From Streptomyces sp. QL37 (GTDB taxonomy: Bacteria > Actinomycetota > Actinomycetes > Streptomycetales > Streptomycetaceae), in NCBI RefSeq assembly GCF_002941025.1, contig NZ_PTJS01000001.1, positions 5,895,472 through 5,959,471 of the forward strand: DNA of 64,000 nucleotides. Reading direction: 5' to 3'. Every line of letters begins with the position of its first letter. Position 1 is the first letter of the stretch. Below the pieces are notes generated by a model that did no database searches, was not told the origin of the DNA, and was given only the letters and a program-made list of their open reading frames with translations. The translations under genes and the position numbers were made by a program. Shown piece by piece: positions 44,766 through 53,117 of the stretch.

Positions 44766-46190
44766 ATGGGTAGGACACTCGCGGAGAAGGTCTGGGACGA
44801 CCACGTCGTCCGGCGCGCCGATGGCGAGCCCGACCTCCTCTTCATCGATCTGCACCTGCTGCACGAGGTGACCAGCCCGCAGGCGTTCGACGGCCTGCGC
44901 CAGGCCGGACGGCCGGTGCGGCGTCTCGACCTCACCATCGCCACCGAGGACCACAACACCCCGACCCTCGACATCGACAAGCCGATCGCCGACCCGGTCT
45001 CCCGCGCCCAGCTGGAGACCCTGCGCAAGAACTGCGCGGAGTTCGGCGTCCGGCTGCACCCGCTGGGAGATGTCGAGCAGGGCGTCGTGCACGTGGTCGG
45101 ACCCCAGCTGGGCCTGACCCAGCCCGGCACCACGGTCGTCTGCGGCGACTCGCACACCTCCACCCACGGCGCGTTCGGGGCGCTGGCCTTCGGCATCGGC
45201 ACCAGCCAGGTCGAACACGTCCTGGCCACCCAGACGCTGCCGCTGGCCCGCCCCAGGACCATGGCGATCACGGTCGAGGGCGAACTCCCCGACAGCGTCA
45301 CCGCCAAGGATCTCATCCTGGCCATCATCGCCCGGATCGGAACCGGCGGCGGCCAGGGCTACATCCTCGAATACCGCGGCTCCGCCATCGAGAAGCTCTC
45401 GATGGAAGCCCGGATGACCATCTGCAACATGTCGATCGAGGCCGGCGCCCGCGCGGGCATGATCGCCCCCGACGAGACCACCTTCGACTACCTGCGGGGG
45501 CGCGACCACGCTCCCCGGGGCGAGGAGTGGGACGCGGCGGTGGAGTACTGGAAGACGCTCCGCACCGACGACGACGCCGTCTTCGACGCCGAGGTGTTCA
45601 TCGACGGCGCCGAGCTCGCGCCGTTCGTCACCTGGGGCACCAACCCCGGCCAGGGCGCGCCCCTGTCGGCCAACGTCCCCGACCCCGCTTCGTACGAGGA
45701 CGCCTCGGAGCGCCACGCCGCGGAAAAGGCCCTGGAGTACATGGGGTTGACCGCCGGGCAGCCGCTGCGTGAGATCAATGTGGACACGGTGTTCGTAGGT
45801 TCCTGCACCAACGGGCGCATCGAGGACCTGCGCAACGCGGCCTCGATCCTGGACGGCCGCAAAGTCGCCGACGGCGTACGGATGCTGGTCGTCCCGGGCT
45901 CCGTCCGGGTCGCCCTGCAGGCGGTCGAGGAGGGCCTGGACAAGGTCTTCACCGCCGCCGGCGCCGAATGGCGGCACGCGGGCTGCTCGATGTGCCTCGG
46001 CATGAACCCCGACCAGCTGGCCCCCGGTGAGCGCTCCGCCTCCACCTCGAACCGGAACTTCGAGGGCAGGCAGGGCAAGGGCGGACGCACCCATCTGGTC
46101 TCCCCGCAGGTCGCCGCCGCCACCGCCGTGCTGGGCCATCTGGCCTCGCCCGCCGACCTGTCCGACGCCCGTACGCCCGCCGGAGTCTGA
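44766..46190 (+). CDS. leuC: 3-isopropylmalate dehydratase large subunit
   Basis: 474 residues; GGAGGGAAAGCG precedes ATG 44766. An aconitase-family [4Fe-4S] enzyme that isomerises 2- to 3-isopropylmalate in leucine synthesis with LeuD. Cluster cysteines are in [10 protein letters not shown] and [14 protein letters not shown]; substrate-binding motifs include [31 protein letters not shown] and [12 protein letters not shown]. leuD starts 5 bases after the stop. It is divergent from ndgR, its probable regulator. Confidence 0.97.
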   Translation: MGRTLAEKVWDDHVVRRADGEPDLLFIDLHLLHEVTSPQAFDGLRQAGRPVRRLDLTIATEDHNTPTLDIDKPIADPVSRAQLETLRKNCAEFGVRLHPLGDVEQGVVHVVGPQLGLTQPGTTVVCGDSHTSTHGAFGALAFGIGTSQVEHVLATQTLPLARPRTMAITVEGELPDSVTAKDLILAIIARIGTGGGQGYILEYRGSAIEKLSMEARMTICNMSIEAGARAGMIAPDETTFDYLRGRDHAPRGEEWDAAVEYWKTLRTDDDAVFDAEVFIDGAELAPFVTWGTNPGQGAPLSANVPDPASYEDASERHAAEKALEYMGLTAGQPLREINVDTVFVGSCTNGRIEDLRNAASILDGRKVADGVRMLVVPGSVRVALQAVEEGLDKVFTAAGAEWRHAGCSMCLGMNPDQLAPGERSASTSNRNFEGRQGKGGRTHLVSPQVAAATAVLGHLASPADLSDARTPAGV

Positions 46191-46195
46191 GAGCC

Positions 46196-46789
46196 ATGGA
46201 AGCATTCACCACACACACCGGCCGGGCCGTCCCGCTGCGCCGCAGCAACGTCGACACCGACCAGATCATCCCCGCGCACTGGCTGAAGAAGGTCACCCGC
46301 GACGGCTTCGAGGACGGGCTCTTCGAGGCCTGGCGCAAGGACGAGAACTTCGTCCTCAACCGCCCCGAGCGCAAGGGTGCCTCGGTCCTGGTGGCCGGTC
46401 CCGACTTCGGCACGGGCTCCTCGCGTGAGCACGCGGTCTGGGCCCTGCAGAACTTCGGCTTCAAGGCCGTCATCTCCTCCCGCTTCGCCGACATCTTCCG
46501 TGGCAACTCCCTGAAGAACGGTCTGTTGACCGTCGTCCTCGACCAGAAGGTCGTCGACAGCCTCTGGGAGCTGACCGAGGCCGACCCGACGGCCGAGGTG
46601 ACCGTCGACCTGGAGAAGCGGCAGGTCCTCGGCGGCGGAATCACGGCCGACTTCGAGCTCGACGAGAACGCCCGCTGGCGGCTGCTGAACGGCCTCGACG
46701 ACATCAGCCTCACTCTTCAGAACGAAGCGGACATTGCGACTTACGAGGCGGCCAGGCCGTCCCACAAGCCGCGTACAATTGACGCCTGA
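46196..46789 (+). CDS. leuD: 3-isopropylmalate dehydratase small subunit
   Basis: 197 residues. The swivelling aconitase domain: [35 protein letters not shown], then [37 protein letters not shown], where the GSSREHA loop binds substrate carboxylate. Together with LeuC it forms the active site. It begins 5 bases after leuC, so the two are co-translated, and a terminator follows 18 bases after the stop. Confidence 0.97.
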   Translation: MEAFTTHTGRAVPLRRSNVDTDQIIPAHWLKKVTRDGFEDGLFEAWRKDENFVLNRPERKGASVLVAGPDFGTGSSREHAVWALQNFGFKAVISSRFADIFRGNSLKNGLLTVVLDQKVVDSLWELTEADPTAEVTVDLEKRQVLGGGITADFELDENARWRLLNGLDDISLTLQNEADIATYEAARPSHKPRTIDA

Positions 46790-46807
46790 GCAGCGCTTTT
46801 CCCGAAC

Positions 46808-46837
46808 TGCGCCCCCTGCCGCAAGGCAGGGGGCGCA
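46808..46837 (+). terminator. leuCD terminator
   Basis: Perfect 13-bp arms TGCGCCCCCTGCC / GGCAGGGGGCGCA with a GCAA tetraloop. Confidence 0.9.
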
Positions 46838-46893
46838 GTCGCTTGTTGAGACCCCCTCGGGCGACAACTCGCCCCAGATGGCACAATCGGTGC

Positions 46894-47121
46894 ATGGAAC
46901 GCGACAGCCAACTCGAGCTCTATGGCCAAGTCGCCGACCGATTGAAAGAAGCACACGCAAAGGTGCGCGAACTGCAAGTCCCGGAGGGCGTACGGATGGC
47001 GCTGTCCCGGAAGCTGCTGGTCGTCACGGCCGCGGCTAAGCACGATCTCCCAGGCGCGGCAAGGCGTCTGGACCGGTTGATGAAGGACCTCGACGAGGGC
47101 CGATTCCCCGAAGGTGACTGA
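46894..47121 (+). CDS. Conserved 75-residue helical protein of unknown function
   Basis: ATG 46894 starts MERDSQLELYGQVADRLKEAHAKVRELQVPEGVRMALSRKLLVVTAAAKHDLPGAARRLDRLMKDLDEG. It is predicted to be almost all helix with heptad-like spacing in the first half (LYGQVADRLKEAHAKVREL). No signal peptide or catalytic motif. I recognise it as a small actinobacterial protein usually found between leuD and the HU gene, but know no function. Confidence 0.82.
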   Translation: MERDSQLELYGQVADRLKEAHAKVRELQVPEGVRMALSRKLLVVTAAAKHDLPGAARRLDRLMKDLDEGRFPEGD

Positions 47122-47183
47122 CTCTGCGGACAGCGCAGCGGTCGACTTCGTTGCGGCACTAGGGTGATTAGCCCGTTTCGTGT

Positions 47184-47212
47184 TTGATTTGCGGTATATA
47201 TCTGCCTAACGT
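47184..47212 (+). promoter_or_regulatory. Predicted hupS promoter
   Basis: -35 TTGATT (47184-47189), 17-base AT-rich spacer (contains TATATAT), -10 TAACGT (47207-47212), about 52 bases before the GTG start. Confidence 0.6.
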
Positions 47213-47263
47213 GCGAAAAAGCCTGAACAGTTTCGTTCCGGCAATGTCTCCGAAGGGGAAGAC

Positions 47264-47914
47264 GTGAACAAGGCGCAGCTCGTAGAAGCGATTGCCGACA
47301 AGGTCGGCGGCCGTCAGCAGGCCGCGGACGCAGTCGACGTGGTACTCGACGCGATCGTCCGTGCGGTCGTCGCGGGGGACCGGGTCTCGGTCACCGGCTT
47401 CGGATCGTTCGAGAAGGTCGACCGTCCCGCCCGGTACGCCCGTAACCCGCAGACGGGCGAGCGCGTACGGGTCAAGAAGACCTCCGTGCCCCGCTTCCGT
47501 GCGGGACAGGGCTTCAAGGACCTGGTGAGCGGCTCGAAGAAGCTCCCCAAGAACGACGTGGCCGTGAAGAAGGCCCCCAAGGGCAGCCTCTCGGGCGGTT
47601 CTTCCACCCGTACGACGGCGAAGGCGGCCGCGAAGAAGGCCACCGCCAAGAAGGCCACGGCGCGCAAGACCACGGCGGCCGCGAAGAAGGCGACCCCGGC
47701 GAAGAAGACCACCGCCAAGAAGACCACCGCGGCGGCCAAGAAGACCACGGCGGCGGCGAAGAAGACGGCCCCGGCGAAGAAGACGACGGCCACCAAGAAG
47801 ACCGTCGCCGCCAAGACGGCGCCCGCCAAGAAGACCACGGCGAAGAAGGCGCCCGCGAAGAAGACCACGGCACGCAAGACCACAGCCAAGAAGGTCACCG
47901 CACGCAAGAAGTGA
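47264..47914 (+). CDS. hupS: Lysine-rich HU-family nucleoid protein
   Basis: 216 residues from GTG 47264 with GGGGAAG upstream. Residues 1-93 are an HU domain (MNKAQLVEAIADKVGGRQQAADAVDVVLDAI, VTGFGSFEK, ARNPQTGERV). A 120-residue tail follows, made almost only of Lys, Ala and Thr in repeats such as AKKTTAKK, resembling histone H1. This two-domain form is the HupS/Hlp type of actinomycetes, which in Streptomyces compacts spore chromosomes and protects DNA. It is bounded by its own promoter and a strong terminator. Confidence 0.95.
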   Translation: MNKAQLVEAIADKVGGRQQAADAVDVVLDAIVRAVVAGDRVSVTGFGSFEKVDRPARYARNPQTGERVRVKKTSVPRFRAGQGFKDLVSGSKKLPKNDVAVKKAPKGSLSGGSSTRTTAKAAAKKATAKKATARKTTAAAKKATPAKKTTAKKTTAAAKKTTAAAKKTAPAKKTTATKKTVAAKTAPAKKTTAKKAPAKKTTARKTTAKKVTARKK

Positions 47915-47944
47915 GACCGGGCACCGCTCGTTCCTCATACGCGC

Positions 47945-47976
47945 CGGGCCGGGCTCCCCTCGGGGAGCCCGGCCCG
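47945..47976. terminator. hupS terminator
   Basis: Perfect 15-bp GC arms CGGGCCGGGCTCCCC and complement with a 2-base loop, between convergent genes. Confidence 0.88.
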
Positions 47977-47995
47977 CGGGCTGTTCAGGGCGCCT

Positions 47996-48199
47996 TCAGA
48001 GCGTCTGCAGCGTCACCAGGGTGATCCGGAGCGAGGCGCCCTCGCCCTCGGTCTCGATCCGCACCCGCTGCCCGGGGCGCAGCAGCCGCAGCCCTCCCGC
48101 GTCGAACGCGGGTGCGTCGAAGTCCACCGGGGTGCCGTCGTCGAGAAGCACGCTGCCGGTGCGGGTCGCGGAGTCGTACGTGAACGAGGTCGCCTGCAT
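47996..48199 (-). CDS. 67-residue beta-rich small protein (cold-shock/S1-like)
   Basis: ATG 48199 starts MQATSFTYDSATRTGSVLLDDGTPVDFDAPAFDAGGLRLLRPGQRVRIETEGEGASLRITLVTLQ. The strand pattern, the GSVLLDDGTPVDFDAPAF phrase and RPGQRVRIE resemble an OB-fold cold-shock domain lacking the aromatic RNP residues, so nucleic-acid binding is uncertain. The cofC stop lies 10 bases upstream in the same direction, so they are probably co-transcribed. Confidence 0.75.
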   Translation of the reverse strand: MQATSFTYDSATRTGSVLLDDGTPVDFDAPAFDAGGLRLLRPGQRVRIETEGEGASLRITLVTLQTL

Positions 48200-48209
48200 G
48201 AGCGGCAGC

Positions 48210-48893
48210 CTATCGGTCCGCCGCGGGCGCCACGGGGGCCGCCAGCGCGGCGGTGAACCGCCCCACACCCAGTGCCAGCGCGGCCTCCAGGTCCTCCCCC
48301 GTGTCCACGTCCCTGCGGACCGAATCGATGCCCGGCAGCGAGATCTCCACCGCCCCCGACGCCAGGTGCCTCGCCCGCGACGCCCCGCCGAAGGCCGGAC
48401 GCAATTCCACCCCGGGCGCCGCGGAAAGAAATGTGGTGCCGATTCCCTGGGCGTCACCGACAAATGCGCGGGGAAATACCGCGGAGAATTCGAGCACCCG
48501 CGCCAGATCATCCGGCCGCAGCGCGGGCAGATCCGCGTTCAGCACGGCGACCGCCGCACCCCCGCGCCGGCCCCGCGCCGACCGCGCGCCGTGCTCCATC
48601 GCCGCGTCGAGCCCGGCCGCCGGGGTGTCCGCCACCGTCCGCGCGCCGAGCGCCGTGAGCGCCGCTCCGGCCGCCGGGTCGTCCGTGACGACCACCACAT
48701 CCCGCACCGCCGGGCAGGACAGCGCGGCCGCCACGGTGTCCTGCGCGAAGGCCAGGGCCAGGCGCGGACGCAGATCCCCGCCCACCGCCCGGCCGAGCCT
48801 GCTCTTGGCCCGTACGAGCGGTTTCAGCGGGACGACCAGGGACCAGGGGCCGGTCGGGTCGGTGTTCGTGGCGATCTCCCCCTCCGTACGCAT
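48210..48893 (-). CDS. cofC: 2-phospho-L-lactate/phosphoenolpyruvate guanylyltransferase
   Basis: 227 residues from ATG 48893. CofC/FbiD activates 2-phospholactate (or PEP in actinobacteria) with GTP to begin assembly of the coenzyme F420 side chain. The nucleotidyltransferase motifs are SLVVPLKPLVRAKSRLG, VVVVTDDP, AAVAVLNADLPALRPDDL with the metal-binding Asp, and GIGTTFLSAAPG. The other F420 genes (fbiA, fbiB, fbiC) are not in the window; in actinomycetes cofC is often unlinked. It is divergent from plsC. Confidence 0.9.
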   Translation of the reverse strand: MRTEGEIATNTDPTGPWSLVVPLKPLVRAKSRLGRAVGGDLRPRLALAFAQDTVAAALSCPAVRDVVVVTDDPAAGAALTALGARTVADTPAAGLDAAMEHGARSARGRRGGAAVAVLNADLPALRPDDLARVLEFSAVFPRAFVGDAQGIGTTFLSAAPGVELRPAFGGASRARHLASGAVEISLPGIDSVRRDVDTGEDLEAALALGVGRFTAALAAPVAPAADR

Positions 48894-49041
48894 CAGCCCT
48901 TATTCTCGCCTGCCGGTACGACAACCCGGAGGTCCGCCCCCACGGGTGAGGCGTACGGTGTTCTCCACACAGCAGGGGCCCAGGGGCGAGGCAGCACAGC
49001 CCGAGCCCCGCGCAGCTCAGTTCCTAGAGGAAGGCGTCCGA

Positions 49042-49794
49042 GTGTCCCGCCGCAGAATCGGCTTCTGGTACCGCCTGGCGGCGGTCATCGCAAAACCGCC
49101 CCTGGTGGTTCTGTTCAAGCGCGACTGGCGGGGAATGGAACACATTCCGGCCGATGGCGGATTCATCACCGCGGTCAACCACAACTCCTATCTGGACCCG
49201 CTGTCGTACGGACATTTCCAGTACAACACCGGACGCGTGCCGCGGCTTCTCGCGAAGGCCGGACTCTTCAGGACGCCTTTCGTCGGAATGATCCTGCGCG
49301 GCACCGGCCAGATCCCCGTCTACCGGGAGACGACCAACGCGCTCGACGCCTTCCGCGCCGCCGTGGACGCCATCGAGCGGGGCGAGTGCGTCGCCTTCTA
49401 TCCGGAAGGCACGCTCACCCGCGACCCCGACATGTGGCCGATGGCCGGCAAGACCGGTGCCGCCCGCGTCGCGCTGATGACCAAGGCCCCGGTCATCCCC
49501 GTCGCGCAGTGGGGCGCCAACCTGGCGATGCCTCCCTACGCCAAGGAGAACAAGTTCCAGCTGTTCCCCCGCAAGACCCTGCGGGTGCAGGCCGGTCCGC
49601 CGGTCGACCTCTCCCGTTACTACGGCCTCGAACCGACGCCCGACGTCCTGCGCCGGGCGACCGAGACCATCATGGCCGCGATCACCGCCCAGCTGGAGGA
49701 GGTGCGTGGCGAGAAGGCCCCCGCCGAGCTCTACGATCACCGCAAGGCCCGTGCCGAACAGCGGCGCAAGGCAGAGGGAAAGGGAACGACGTGA
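49042..49794 (+). CDS. plsC: 1-acyl-sn-glycerol-3-phosphate acyltransferase
   Basis: 250 residues; GTG 49042 follows AGAGGAAGG. PlsC-family motifs: H47-x4-D52 (NHNSYLD), the GTGQIPVYRE substrate-phosphate block and PEGT at 121-124 (FYPEGTLTRD), then VPVAQWG-like VIPVAQWGAN. It would add the second acyl chain in phosphatidic acid synthesis at the inner membrane face. gpsA, which makes glycerol-3-phosphate, overlaps by 4 bases, so two early steps of phospholipid synthesis are coupled. The Lys/Arg-rich C-terminus (HRKARAEQRRKAEGK) is disordered. Confidence 0.93.
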   Translation: MSRRRIGFWYRLAAVIAKPPLVVLFKRDWRGMEHIPADGGFITAVNHNSYLDPLSYGHFQYNTGRVPRLLAKAGLFRTPFVGMILRGTGQIPVYRETTNALDAFRAAVDAIERGECVAFYPEGTLTRDPDMWPMAGKTGAARVALMTKAPVIPVAQWGANLAMPPYAKENKFQLFPRKTLRVQAGPPVDLSRYYGLEPTPDVLRRATETIMAAITAQLEEVRGEKAPAELYDHRKARAEQRRKAEGKGTT

Positions 49795-50801
49795 CGCACC
49801 CCGCGAAGGCGGCCGTCTTCGGAACCGGCTCATGGGGTACGGCCTTCGCCATGGTCCTCGCCGACGCCGGCTGCGAGGTCACCCTCTGGGGACGACGCGC
49901 CGAGGTCGCCGAGGCCGTCAACACCACCCGCACCAACCCGGGCTATCTGCCGGGCGTGGAACTGCCCGCCTCGGTCCGCGCCACGACCGATGCCGCCGAG
50001 GCGCTGCACGGCGCCGACTTCGCCGTCCTCGTCGTTCCCTCCCAGACCCTGCGCGCCAACCTCGCCGACTGGAAGCGGCATCTGGAGCCCGGCACGGTGC
50101 TCGTCTCCCTGATGAAGGGCGTCGAACTCGGCACCGCCAAGCGGATGAGCGAGGTCATCGAGGACGTCACCGAGGTCTCCCCGGACCGGATCGCCGTCGT
50201 CACCGGCCCCAACCTCGCCAAGGAGATCGCCGAACGCCGCCCCGCGGCCGCCGTCGTCGCCTGCTCGGACGAGAACGTCGCCCAGCGCCTCCAGGCCGCC
50301 TGCCACACCCCGTACTTCCGGCCGTACACCAACACCGACGTGGTCGGCTGCGAGCTCGGCGGCGCCGTGAAGAACGTCATCGGCCTCGCCGTGGGCATCG
50401 CCGACGGGATGGGCCTCGGCGACAACGCCAAGGGCTCCCTCATCACCCGCGGCCTCGCCGAGACCACCCGGCTGGGACTCGCCATGGGGGCCGATCCGCT
50501 CACCTTCTCGGGACTGGCAGGACTCGGCGACCTGGTGGCGACGTGCTCCTCGCCGCTCTCGCGCAACCACACCTTCGGCACGAACCTCGGGCGGGGGATG
50601 ACACTCCAGGAGACCGTCGCCGTCACGAGTCAGACCGCCGAGGGCGTCAAGTCCTGCGAGTCCGTGCTCGATCTGGCGCGCAGGCACGGCGTCGACATGC
50701 CGATCACCGAGACGGTCGTCGGCATCGTCCACGAGGGCAAGCCGCCGGTGGTCGCCCTCAAGGAGCTGATGTCGCGCAGCGCCAAGCCCGAGCGACGCTG
50801 A
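49791..50801 (+). CDS. gpsA: NAD(P)-dependent glycerol-3-phosphate dehydrogenase
   Basis: 336 residues; GTG 49791 overlaps the plsC stop (GTGA) and has AGGGAAAGGGAA upstream. It reduces dihydroxyacetone phosphate to sn-glycerol-3-phosphate. Nucleotide-binding GTGSWGTAFA (11-20), then LVVPSQTLR, VSLMKGVE, VTGPNLAKEI, and the catalytic Lys in ELGGAVKNVIGLAVGIADG, with GLGDLVATC and SRN near the C-terminus. Complete and ordinary in length. Confidence 0.97.
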   Translation: MTHPAKAAVFGTGSWGTAFAMVLADAGCEVTLWGRRAEVAEAVNTTRTNPGYLPGVELPASVRATTDAAEALHGADFAVLVVPSQTLRANLADWKRHLEPGTVLVSLMKGVELGTAKRMSEVIEDVTEVSPDRIAVVTGPNLAKEIAERRPAAAVVACSDENVAQRLQAACHTPYFRPYTNTDVVGCELGGAVKNVIGLAVGIADGMGLGDNAKGSLITRGLAETTRLGLAMGADPLTFSGLAGLGDLVATCSSPLSRNHTFGTNLGRGMTLQETVAVTSQTAEGVKSCESVLDLARRHGVDMPITETVVGIVHEGKPPVVALKELMSRSAKPERR

Positions 50802-50835
50802 CTCGAGCCCTACCAGCAGGTACGCTCATCGCGAT

Positions 50836-52020
50836 ATGAGCAGCCAGAACCTCCCCCAGAGCCCTGAGAGCCCGCTGAGCTCCGAGCAGAGCTCCGAGCC
50901 GGGCCGCAAGCCGCGCGTGGCCGTCGTGTTCGGCGGCCGCAGCTCCGAACACGGCATCTCGGTCGTCACGGCCGGTGCCATCATGAGCGCCATCGACCGG
51001 ACGAAGTACGACGTCCTGCCGATCGGCATCACGCGGGACGGCCGTTGGGCCCTCACGTCCGACGATCCGGCCCGCATGGCCATCACGGACCGGCAGGTGC
51101 CCGACGTGGACCAGCTGGCCGACTCCACGCGGGGCGCGGTGACGATCTCCGTCGACCCCGGCAACCGGGACGTCGTCGTCAGCGAACCCGGTGCGGTGCC
51201 CACGGTCCTGGGCGAGGTCGACGTCGTCTTCCCCATGCTGCACGGCCCCTACGGCGAGGACGGCACGCTCCAGGGCCTCCTGGAGCTCTCCGGCGTCCCC
51301 TACGTCGGCGCGGGTGTCCTGTCCTCGGCCGTCGGCCAGGACAAGGAGTACATGAAGCGGGTGTTCACCTCCTTCGGGCTGCCGGTCGGCCCGTACGAGG
51401 TCGTCCGCCCCCGGGAGTGGGAGTCGGACCGCCCCGCCGCCCGCAAGCGCATCATGGAGTTCGCGGCCGAGCACGGCTGGCCGCTCTTCATCAAGCCCGC
51501 CCGCGGCGGTTCCTCCATGGGCATCACCAAGGTCGACGACGCCGCCGGGCTCGACGAGGCGATCGAGGAGGCCCGCCGCCACGACCCCAAGTTCCTCGTG
51601 GAGTCCCTGCTGCGCGGCCGGGAGATCGAGTGCGGCGTGCTGGAGTTCGAGGACGGACCACGCGCCAGCGTGCCCGCGGAGATCCCGCCCGTCACGGCGC
51701 ACGACTTCTACGACTTCGAGGCCAAGTACATCGACTCGGCGGCCGGCCTGGTGCCCGCGCCGCTCACCGAGGATCAGACCGCCGAGGTGCGACGGCTCGC
51801 CGTCGAGGCGTTCGAGGCGGCCTCCTGCGAGGGCCTCGTGCGCGCCGACTTCTTCCTCACCGAGGACGGCACGTTCGTCATCAACGAGATCAACACCATG
51901 CCGGGCTTCACCCCGATCTCCATGTTCCCCCGCATGTGGCAGGCGAGCGGCGTGGAGTACCCGGAGCTGGTCGACCGGCTGATCACCTCCGCGCTGAACC
52001 GCTCCACCGGCCTGCGCTGA
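50836..52020 (+). CDS. ddlA: D-alanine--D-alanine ligase
   Basis: 394 residues. ATP-grasp enzyme making D-Ala-D-Ala for peptidoglycan. N-terminal VAVVFGGRSSEHGISVVTAG, then FPMLHGPYGEDGTLQGLLELSGVPYVG, the ATP-grasp KPARGGSSMGITKV, EIECGVLE, and the metal-binding RADFFLTEDGTFVINEINTMPGFTPISMFPRMW. The substrate-specificity loop reads FYDFEAKYI, with the Tyr expected for D-Ala rather than D-lactate ligases, so it is not a VanA-type resistance gene. It follows gpsA by 34 bases. Confidence 0.97.
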   Translation: MSSQNLPQSPESPLSSEQSSEPGRKPRVAVVFGGRSSEHGISVVTAGAIMSAIDRTKYDVLPIGITRDGRWALTSDDPARMAITDRQVPDVDQLADSTRGAVTISVDPGNRDVVVSEPGAVPTVLGEVDVVFPMLHGPYGEDGTLQGLLELSGVPYVGAGVLSSAVGQDKEYMKRVFTSFGLPVGPYEVVRPREWESDRPAARKRIMEFAAEHGWPLFIKPARGGSSMGITKVDDAAGLDEAIEEARRHDPKFLVESLLRGREIECGVLEFEDGPRASVPAEIPPVTAHDFYDFEAKYIDSAAGLVPAPLTEDQTAEVRRLAVEAFEAASCEGLVRADFFLTEDGTFVINEINTMPGFTPISMFPRMWQASGVEYPELVDRLITSALNRSTGLR

Positions 52021-52028
52021 GCATCATC

Positions 52029-52056
52029 GAGGGCTGTCCCGCTCGGGACAGCCCTC
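52029..52056. terminator. Hairpin between ddlA and the DUF3515 gene
   Basis: GAGGGCTGTCCC / GGGACAGCCCTC perfect arms with a GCTC loop. It overlaps the last two bases of the convergent gene. Confidence 0.88.
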
Positions 52057-52543
52057 AGAGACTGTCGGGGACGGTCTTCTTCACGGGCACGGCGAACGCG
52101 GACAACGGGGTGATGTCATGGGCGTACTCCGTCCCGAGCGTCACCTCGACATACGCCTTGCGGTAGGTGGTCGTGAACCGCGGCCCGGCGTCATCGGACT
52201 GCTCCAGCAGCCAGTTGACGCCGTCCGCGTCGACGGCCTTCGACTGGGAATCATCCATCCTCGCGGGCCGGGGGACACCGCAGCGCAGTACGATCGCCCC
52301 GTCCCCCCAGCCGGCGGTCAGGTCCGAATCCGGTGAGGGATCACTCCGTTCCAGATCGTCCACGGTCTCCGGCAGTTCCTCGTGCAGTTCCCCGCAGTAC
52401 CCGGCGGCCTCCGGCGACGGCGTGGGAACCGCCACCGAGGGCTGGTCACCACCGGCGGAACAGCCCGCCACGGCGACGACCCACAGGGCGGCGGACAGGG
52501 CGAGAACACGGGAACGGGGGGACCGGCGGCGGGTGTGAGTCAC
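52055..52543 (-). CDS. DUF3515 lipoprotein
   Basis: 162 residues. Basic n-region, hydrophobic core and lipobox VAGC (Cys28) mark a lipoprotein. The mature part fits DUF3515: AAGYCGELHEELPETVDDLERSD, AGWGDGAIVLRCGVPRPARM, then GVNWLLEQSDD and a final strand set with FTTTYRKAYVEVTLGTEY. A conserved Cys pair may form a disulfide. This actinobacterial family sits near ddl and thiL in many streptomycetes; function unknown. Confidence 0.88.
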   Translation of the reverse strand: MTHTRRRSPRSRVLALSAALWVVAVAGCSAGGDQPSVAVPTPSPEAAGYCGELHEELPETVDDLERSDPSPDSDLTAGWGDGAIVLRCGVPRPARMDDSQSKAVDADGVNWLLEQSDDAGPRFTTTYRKAYVEVTLGTEYAHDITPLSAFAVPVKKTVPDSL

Positions 52544-52563
52544 CGGACCAGCGTAGACAGGGG

Positions 52564-52797
52564 TCAGAGGTGGACGACCGGGCAGGTCAGGGTACGCGTG
52601 ATGCCGTCCACCTGCTGGACCTTGGCGACCACCATCCGGCCGAGCGCGTCCACCGTGTCGGCCTGCGCGCGCACGACCACGTCGTAGGGGCCTGTCACGT
52701 CCTCTGCCTGGATCACTCCCGGGAGCTTTGCGATGGTCTCGGCGACGGTCGACGCCTTGCCCACCTCGGTCTGGATGAGGATGTACGCCTGTACCAC
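52564..52797 (-). CDS. Stand-alone Lrp/AsnC ligand-binding (RAM) domain protein
   Basis: 77 residues; GGAGGT lies 3-8 bases before GTG 52797. Only the RAM domain is present: VQAYILIQTEVGKASTVAETIAKLPGVIQAEDVTGPYDVVVRAQADTVDALGRMVVAKVQQVDGITRTLTCPVVHL. There is no DNA-binding helix-turn-helix. Such single-domain proteins form alpha-beta sandwich dimers or higher rings, bind amino acids and may modulate full-length Lrp proteins. It lies 20 bases after the DUF3515 start in the same direction. Confidence 0.9.
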   Translation of the reverse strand: MVQAYILIQTEVGKASTVAETIAKLPGVIQAEDVTGPYDVVVRAQADTVDALGRMVVAKVQQVDGITRTLTCPVVHL

Positions 52798-53117
52798 GGA
52801 ACCTCCAGGGCGGCCACGAGGATCATGTGGGGGAAAGGGACGCCACGTTATCGCGTTGCCCCGGGCCGCGGGGAGACCTACGGGCCGGTTGACGCCCACA
52901 GCGTGGCGTACGCACCACAGAAGTTGACGTATCTCTTGACGGTACCGACAGCAGTTGGGGCTCGCGACCGCAAGCCCACCGGTGCGGAAGGGCGACAGCG
53001 ACGCCCGTACACCCCGGGGCCACCGGTTTCCGTGGGCCGTCCGCCCGCGGTCCGGACCTCCGGCCGCTGAAGCAGCCCGGACGGGTGTCCGGTGCGATAG
53101 ATGAGAGGTGAGACTCG
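52798..53117. other. 320-bp gap upstream of thiL
   Basis: Two TTGACG hexamers (52923 and 52936) are visible on the plus strand but without a convincing -10. No coding frame, TPP riboswitch (no CTGAGA thi-box pair) or RNA gene is seen. Confidence 0.5.

Noticed and set aside
47514..47873. Serine/tryptophan-rich frame opposite the HupS tail
   Set aside because: It is the antisense reading of the Lys/Ala/Thr repeats.
50836..52020. D-Ala-D-Lac (VanA-type) resistance ligase
   Set aside because: The specificity loop has the D-Ala-D-Ala type Tyr, and no vanH or vanX neighbours exist.
52798..53117. TPP riboswitch before thiL/thiD
   Set aside because: The conserved CTGAGA-type thi-box sequences and stems are absent.
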